64,000 bases of DNA from Verrucomicrobiota bacterium (GTDB lineage: Bacteria; Verrucomicrobiota; Lentisphaeria; Oligosphaerales; Oligosphaeraceae), in the NCBI GenBank assembly GCA_019136135.1, contig JAGVUR010000125.1, forward strand, positions 35,347 to 99,346, written 5' to 3'. The notes beneath the pieces were generated by a model, which searched no databases, was not told where the DNA came from, and saw nothing but the letters and a program-made list of their open reading frames with translations. Made by a program: the position numbers and the translations under genes. This document shows positions 59,565 through 64,000 of the stretch, one piece after another (positions within the stretch are counted from its first letter, which is position 1; each line of letters begins with the position of its first letter).

Positions 59565-61565
59565 ATGATCGCACCCTTCGGACATCTCGTCAACGACTAC
59601 TACCTAGAACTCTTCAGAAAAAACCAGGAACAACGGCGACGCGTACTCAATAACATCAAAACCAAGGAGGATTTCCTGAACTATCGGGAACAGCTCCGCC
59701 AAAAAGTCGCCACCGCATTCCAATTGCCCTCTGAAAAATGCGAGCTCAATTCAACCGTCGCCAAAACACTTGACAGACCAGGATTTACAGTACAAAACCT
59801 GATCTTCCAAAGCCGACCAGGCCTGTTCGTCACAGCCAACCTATACATTCCAAACAACGCACAAAATGCACCGGCAGTCCTGTTCCTTTGCGGACACTCC
59901 GAAAACGGAAAAGCCTGCGACACGTACCAAACCGCAATCCTCAATCTGGTCAATGACGGCTACGTCGTCCTCTGCCCGGATCCCACTGGACAAGGCGAAC
60001 GATCGCTCTTCGAAAACGCACCGATGGCGAAGGAAACCGGAGTCCTGTACTCACCGGTCAGGGAACACAACATGCTGTCAAAGCAGATGCTGCTTGTCGG
60101 CGAGTATTATGCTTCCTGGTGCCTTTGGGACGTGGTCAGGTCATTTGACCTTCTGGAACAAAGACCCGAGGTCAACCCAAAGCAGATCTGTGTCACAGGC
60201 AATTCAGGCGGCGGCAATATGACCGCATTCCTCGCAGCGGTGGACGACCGACCAGCCGCCATTGCACCAAGCTGCTACATCAGCACATGGATCCACCATC
60301 TGGAAAACGAAGAGGCATGCGATGCCGAACAAGAACCGCAGTTCTTCGTCGGACTCGGATGCGAAATGCCTGACCTCCTGCTCGCTAACGCACCAAAACC
60401 AACCCTGATTCTTGGACAGAAAAACGATTTCTTTGACGCACGAGGCGCAAAAGACGCCTACGACGAACTCAAGCAGATCTACAGCGTACTTAACCAAAAC
60501 GATATGCTCAATTGCTTCATCGGAGACGGAAACCATGGATTCAATAAGGACAACCGACGCGAAATGCACCGGTTCTTCAATCGAATCCTAAACAGACATC
60601 AACCGCAACCAGAACCCGATAACCCACAAATCTTCACTGACGCCGAACTCCAATGCACGCCAAAGGGACAAGTCGCATACCTCCCAGGATACAAAAACAT
60701 CATCGAAACGATCCAGGAAAAAGCGCAAGCCCTCGCCAAGTCAAGACCAAAGCTCGACCGAACCCAATTGGCCAAAACTCTCGCGAATCACTATGACCTG
60801 CACAACCTGGACACCATCCCCTACTACAGGATCCTAAGGCCGGCAAGGCTCTTCAACTCCAGCCCGAATACACTCGTCTCAAGATACGCACTCGAAACCG
60901 AACCCAATATCCTAGCGATACTCAAGTACGCAACAAATTCAAATAACTATTGCTTCCACTTCCCGGAAAACCTCGAGCAAGTCACGCTGTACGTACCGCA
61001 TATCGATGCACAGGACGAAATCGAAAAAATCAACCGATTCAAGGAATCCGACGGCTGGTTCGCCATCGACCCGCGAGGAATCGGAGAATCGACAAGCGCC
61101 GCGGAATACCCGCCAGGCTCATCCCACGGAATCAGATACGGCAAGCAAATCACAACAGACCCATTCTACTCAGCACCAGACCCCGCCGGACGAGAAATCT
61201 TCGCCGAATATTCGGCCGACTACCACCACAGCGCCTGCGCGTTGATGCTTGGAAAACCATACCTCTGCGGAAGAATCCGAGACATCGCGGCCGCATTCGT
61301 ATTGCTAAGGCACAAGGGAATCAAGCAAATCGACCTAGTCGCCAGAGGACAAGGATGCATCCCAGCAGCCATCGCCGCATTGCTTGTCAACCACGACGGC
61401 AGTACGACCCTCTACAGACCACCAGAATCATACCAGCAAATCCTCCAAAGGCAAATAACGCCTTACCCACAATCGATGATGCTCCCAAACATACTCAAAT
61501 TCACAGACATGCCGGAAATCTACGATGCGATCAACGCTAAAATCTCTGACGACCCAATACCTTGA
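59565..61565 (+). CDS. Double alpha/beta-hydrolase protein, acetyl-xylan-esterase-like
   Basis: A 666-residue protein. The N-terminal half is a serine hydrolase of the alpha/beta fold with a likely triad Ser214 (GNSGGG), Asp288 (GQKNDFFD) and His324 (GDGNHGF). It resembles the bacterial acetyl-xylan-esterase/dienelactone-hydrolase group. The C-terminal half (about 375-666) looks like a second, degenerate alpha/beta-hydrolase: it has a DPRGIGEST element, but the expected nucleophile elbow reads ARGQGCIPAA, with no serine. No signal peptide is evident, so it is probably cytoplasmic. It is coupled to the beta-helix gene (start two bases after that stop, with GGAG nine bases upstream). With GH2 and GH51 nearby it may deacylate plant or host glycans; the substrate is inferred only from context. 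Confidence 0.85.
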   Translation: MIAPFGHLVNDYYLELFRKNQEQRRRVLNNIKTKEDFLNYREQLRQKVATAFQLPSEKCELNSTVAKTLDRPGFTVQNLIFQSRPGLFVTANLYIPNNAQNAPAVLFLCGHSENGKACDTYQTAILNLVNDGYVVLCPDPTGQGERSLFENAPMAKETGVLYSPVREHNMLSKQMLLVGEYYASWCLWDVVRSFDLLEQRPEVNPKQICVTGNSGGGNMTAFLAAVDDRPAAIAPSCYISTWIHHLENEEACDAEQEPQFFVGLGCEMPDLLLANAPKPTLILGQKNDFFDARGAKDAYDELKQIYSVLNQNDMLNCFIGDGNHGFNKDNRREMHRFFNRILNRHQPQPEPDNPQIFTDAELQCTPKGQVAYLPGYKNIIETIQEKAQALAKSRPKLDRTQLAKTLANHYDLHNLDTIPYYRILRPARLFNSSPNTLVSRYALETEPNILAILKYATNSNNYCFHFPENLEQVTLYVPHIDAQDEIEKINRFKESDGWFAIDPRGIGESTSAAEYPPGSSHGIRYGKQITTDPFYSAPDPAGREIFAEYSADYHHSACALMLGKPYLCGRIRDIAAAFVLLRHKGIKQIDLVARGQGCIPAAIAALLVNHDGSTTLYRPPESYQQILQRQITPYPQSMMLPNILKFTDMPEIYDAINAKISDDPIP

Positions 61566-61690
61566 TCATGTAGCGACAAACCCGGTTTCTGCCTTTACCC
61601 CCGCAGGTAAACTTGTAAAATCACATAGAGGCATCAAATTTTGTGTTTTAATAACGTACCTGCTTCACCCCATCAATTTCAAGACTTGCG

Positions 61691-61930
61691 ATGAAAGACG
61701 ATTTACCAACCCCGGAAGAACTTGGCGAACAAATCAAGGCGGGTAAAATCACCGAAGCCGAAGCCATTGAAATCATGTCCGAACGAGCGCGAAGGCAAGC
61801 CTTCGCCAACCTCTTCGGCCCCCAGCAACCCCAACCCAAACCTGAAAGTCCAGGCCTGCAGAAAAAGCAGGTCGCCATACTTGTCTTGATTATCATCGTA
61901 CTGATCGTTATCGCTAGTTTTATGCTATAG
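61691..61930 (+). CDS. Small C-terminally anchored membrane protein, unknown function
   Basis: A 79-residue protein with a charged, probably helical front (TPEELGEQIKAGKITEAEAIEIMSERARR), a short Gln/Pro-rich linker and a C-terminal hydrophobic segment (VAILVLIIIVLIVIASFML). The layout is that of a tail-anchored protein with its bulk in the cytoplasm. The ribosome binding site is weak. It lies 125 bases after the hydrolase and 25 before the GH2 gene on the same strand, so it may be co-expressed. I recognise no family. Confidence 0.65.
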   Translation: MKDDLPTPEELGEQIKAGKITEAEAIEIMSERARRQAFANLFGPQQPQPKPESPGLQKKQVAILVLIIIVLIVIASFML

Positions 61931-61955
61931 AAACCACATGTAAACAGGAATCAAC

Positions 61956-63734
61956 ATGACCATCCCAAGACCAGAATATCCAAGACCACAGTTCGAACGC
62001 TTCGATTGGATCAACCTCAACGGCCCCTGGACATATCAATTCGACTTCGGTTGCTCGGGCAAAGAACGAGGACTGCTCAGAAGCACAGGATTTGATGACA
62101 AAATCATAGTGCCCTTCTGCCCTGAAAGCAGCCTCTCTGGAGTAGGACACAAGGACTTCATCAACTCAATGTTCTACCATCGCAAAATCACAGTCCCCGC
62201 AAACTGGGCAAGTAAAAAAGCAATCCTCCACTTCGGTGCAGTCGACTACGAATGCGAGGTCGCCGTCAACGGCAAAACCGTAGGAATCCACTACGGCGGA
62301 TCATCGTCTTTCGAATTCGACATCACAGACGCAGTCACGTTCGGACAGGAAGCAGACCTGGTCGTCAGGGTCTTTGACGATACAAGGTCAAACACGCAAG
62401 CCAAGGGCAAACAGTGCAGCGGATACAAATCCGTGGGATGCAGCTACACAAGAGTCACAGGAATCTGGCAAACAGTCTGGCTCGAACCAGTCGACAACAA
62501 CGGACTCAAAAACTGCAGAATCATACCAGATCTCGATAACAATTCTTTCGTTTTCATCCCTAAATTCTATGCCGACCAACAAGGAAAAACAATCGAAATC
62601 ACAGTCAAGGCAGAGGGAAAAATCGTCGGAACAACGATGGCAAAAGCAACATCGGGTACGCCAGTAACCGTCAAGCTCGACAAAACAATCCCATGGTCCC
62701 CAGAAAATCCGTTCCTCTACGATATCACATACAACGTCAAAAATCAGGACGGAAAATCAATCGACCAGGTCAACGCATACGGAGGACTCAGAAAAATCCA
62801 TATTGAAGGAGACAAGATCTTCCTCAACAACAAGAGAATCTTCCTCAGGCTCGTACTCGACCAAGGCTACTATGAAGATGGTATTTGGACTGCACCTACC
62901 GACGAGGCGCTGAAAAAAGACATAGAGCTCTCTATGGAAGCCGGATTCAACGGCGCCAGGTTGCACCAAAAGGTCTTTGAAGAACGATTCCATTATTGGG
63001 CTGACAAGCTGGGCTACCTGACCTGGGGAGAATCAGCTTCCTGGGGAGTCAGCGCCTTCTCCCACGGCTCAAACGGAATGCAAACCGTCGAATTCTGGAA
63101 GTCAATGGCCAACTTCACCCAGGAGTGGAAGGAAATCCTGGAACGCGACGCATCCCATCCCTCGATCATCGCATGGTCGCCGGCCAACGAAACCTGGCCT
63201 GGAAACAATCTGCAGCTCCATCGCAGGATCATGACCGAACTCTACGACCTCACAAAGTTGATCGATCCCACAAGGCCTTGCAACGAAACAAGCGGCTACC
63301 ACCACGCAAAAACCGACCTCTGGACAGTACACTTCTATCGCCCAAACGCAGAAGAGCTGAAAAAGGCGCTCGTGCCGGAAGACGGAGGCATCCCATCACG
63401 CAATCGCGATTGGGAAATCGGATACACAGGACAACCCTACATCAACGATGAATTCGGCGGATTCATGTTCATCCCGCCAGAACGGTCGAAATTCGCTGAC
63501 AATACATGGGGATACCACGGACTCGACCTCAAAAACGAAGACGAACTCTGCCAAAAAATCGAAGAGCAAGTCGACCTGATGATCTCGCTCCCAAATCTTT
63601 CTGGATACTGCTACACCCAGCTCACAGACATTGAACAAGAGCAAAATGGTATCTATAACTACGACAGAACCCCCAAGGTCACACCCGGCAAACTCGCCAA
63701 AATCTTTGGCAAAAAGCCCTCCTACGAACAGTAA
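61956..63734 (+). CDS. GH2-family glycosidase (beta-galactosidase/beta-glucuronidase type), cytoplasmic
   Basis: A retaining glycoside hydrolase of 592 residues, close to the short beta-glucuronidase-like members of GH2. Order: jelly-roll sugar-binding domain (about 1-180, with INLNGPWTYQFDF and FGAVDYECEVAVNG), Ig-like domain (about 185-285), TIM barrel (about 285-590). The acid/base is Glu412 (SPANETW) and the nucleophile is Glu499 (YINDEFGG). The exact sugar cannot be decided by eye: the barrel opening IFLNNKRIFLRLVLDQGYY resembles uncharacterised GH2 enzymes of gut PVC bacteria and Bacteroidetes. No signal peptide is visible. ATG follows AGGA at six bases. A clear terminator follows. Confidence 0.93.
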   Translation: MTIPRPEYPRPQFERFDWINLNGPWTYQFDFGCSGKERGLLRSTGFDDKIIVPFCPESSLSGVGHKDFINSMFYHRKITVPANWASKKAILHFGAVDYECEVAVNGKTVGIHYGGSSSFEFDITDAVTFGQEADLVVRVFDDTRSNTQAKGKQCSGYKSVGCSYTRVTGIWQTVWLEPVDNNGLKNCRIIPDLDNNSFVFIPKFYADQQGKTIEITVKAEGKIVGTTMAKATSGTPVTVKLDKTIPWSPENPFLYDITYNVKNQDGKSIDQVNAYGGLRKIHIEGDKIFLNNKRIFLRLVLDQGYYEDGIWTAPTDEALKKDIELSMEAGFNGARLHQKVFEERFHYWADKLGYLTWGESASWGVSAFSHGSNGMQTVEFWKSMANFTQEWKEILERDASHPSIIAWSPANETWPGNNLQLHRRIMTELYDLTKLIDPTRPCNETSGYHHAKTDLWTVHFYRPNAEELKKALVPEDGGIPSRNRDWEIGYTGQPYINDEFGGFMFIPPERSKFADNTWGYHGLDLKNEDELCQKIEEQVDLMISLPNLSGYCYTQLTDIEQEQNGIYNYDRTPKVTPGKLAKIFGKKPSYEQ

Positions 63735-63759
63735 TCCAACCACACCCTAAACCTAAACA

Positions 63760-63804
63760 AGCTCCGCACGACTCTCAGATCCAGAGAACGCGGAGCTTTT
63801 TTTG
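63760..63804 (+). terminator. Rho-independent terminator after the GH2 gene
   Basis: The stem AAGCTCCGC (63760-63768) / GCGGAGCTT (63791-63799) has an inner CTCT/AGAG pairing in its loop and is followed by a run of T. It ends the plus-strand carbohydrate block. Confidence 0.9.
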
Positions 63805-63841
63805 TGCCCTGCAACCCAACCCTCCCACCTACCACCCCCGG

Positions 63842-63984
63842 TGCCCCCCGACCACCCAGGATGCCCCCCCGACCACCCAGGATGCCCCCCCGACCACCCA
63901 GGATGCCCCCCGACCACCCAGGATGCCCCCCGACCACCCAGGATGCCCCCCGACCACCCAGGATGCCTCCCGACCACCCAGCAC
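63842..63984. repeat. Seven-copy 20-21 bp tandem repeat
   Basis: The unit GACCACCCAGGATGCCCCC begins at 63850, 63871, 63892, 63912, 63932, 63952 and 63972. The first two units are 21 bases and the others 20, differing in the length of a C run. It resembles the ACCACCC-GGTGC start of the dispersed blocks at 20670 and 42194. Open frames across it (Gly-rich on the minus strand) are repeat artefacts. Confidence 0.9.
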
Positions 63985-64000
63985 CCCGGGTGCCCGTACC

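Noticed and set aside
63722..63977. Gly-rich open frames on the minus strand at the right edge
   Set aside because: They are translations of the 20-21 bp tandem repeat. No start signal is present, and they run across the GH2 terminator.

Overview
The window reads like a chromosome segment of a bacterium of the PVC superphylum, most likely from the Lentisphaerota/Kiritimatiellota side. This placement is inferred from gene content; there is no rRNA or other direct marker. The reasons are: a five-gene secretin/PilM cluster whose order and sequence features match the Akkermansia Amuc_1098-1102 locus as I remember it; an EF-G that looks like the second (recycling-type) EF-G class; two giant calcium-motif surface proteins; and carbohydrate enzymes (GH51, GH2, esterase-like, beta-helix). 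I see no tRNA, rRNA, CRISPR array or complete transposase.

Layout. 0-1.8 kb (+): the end of an unrecognised gene, then a cytoplasmic GH51 arabinofuranosidase. 1.8-3.8 kb (-): an EF-G family GTPase. 3.9-20.2 kb (-): a 5,411-residue secreted protein with eight LamG-like jelly-roll modules alternating with thrombospondin type 3-like calcium repeats. 20.9-41.8 kb (-): a 6,970-residue secreted protein that starts with a C10 (SpeB-like) cysteine peptidase and carries a kelch propeller, a cohesin-like domain, Calx-beta-like domains and a dockerin near its end. 42.6-51.8 kb (-): the secretin cluster. 52.3-55.6 kb (-): the classical rpmH-rnpA-yidD-yidC-khpB operon behind a good sigma70-type promoter. 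56.3-63.7 kb (+): a carbohydrate-related block of beta-helix protein, double alpha/beta hydrolase, tiny membrane protein and GH2 glycosidase.

How the parts may work together. The two giant proteins are consecutive and share a C-terminal region of about 300 residues. Each is preceded by a good match to a sigma54 (-24/-12) promoter at nearly the same distance from its start codon. They lie directly beside a secretin/PilM-type envelope complex that has no pilin, ATPase or platform protein nearby. Four consecutive proteins of that complex carry unusual Met/Gly-rich tracts, and one carries the same calcium repeats as the giants. My main hypothesis is a surface display system in which regulated giant proteins are exported or anchored with help from the neighbouring complex. 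The adjacency, shared modules and promoters are visible in the sequence; the functional link is inference.

The spacers at about 20.5, 42.2, 55.9 and 63.9 kb contain related composite repeats (a 67-bp block present twice, a 9-bp minisatellite, GTCCCAGTCCC words and a 20-bp tandem repeat), all in the same orientation. A 157-bp element with inverted ends and a central palindrome abuts the stop codon of khpB.
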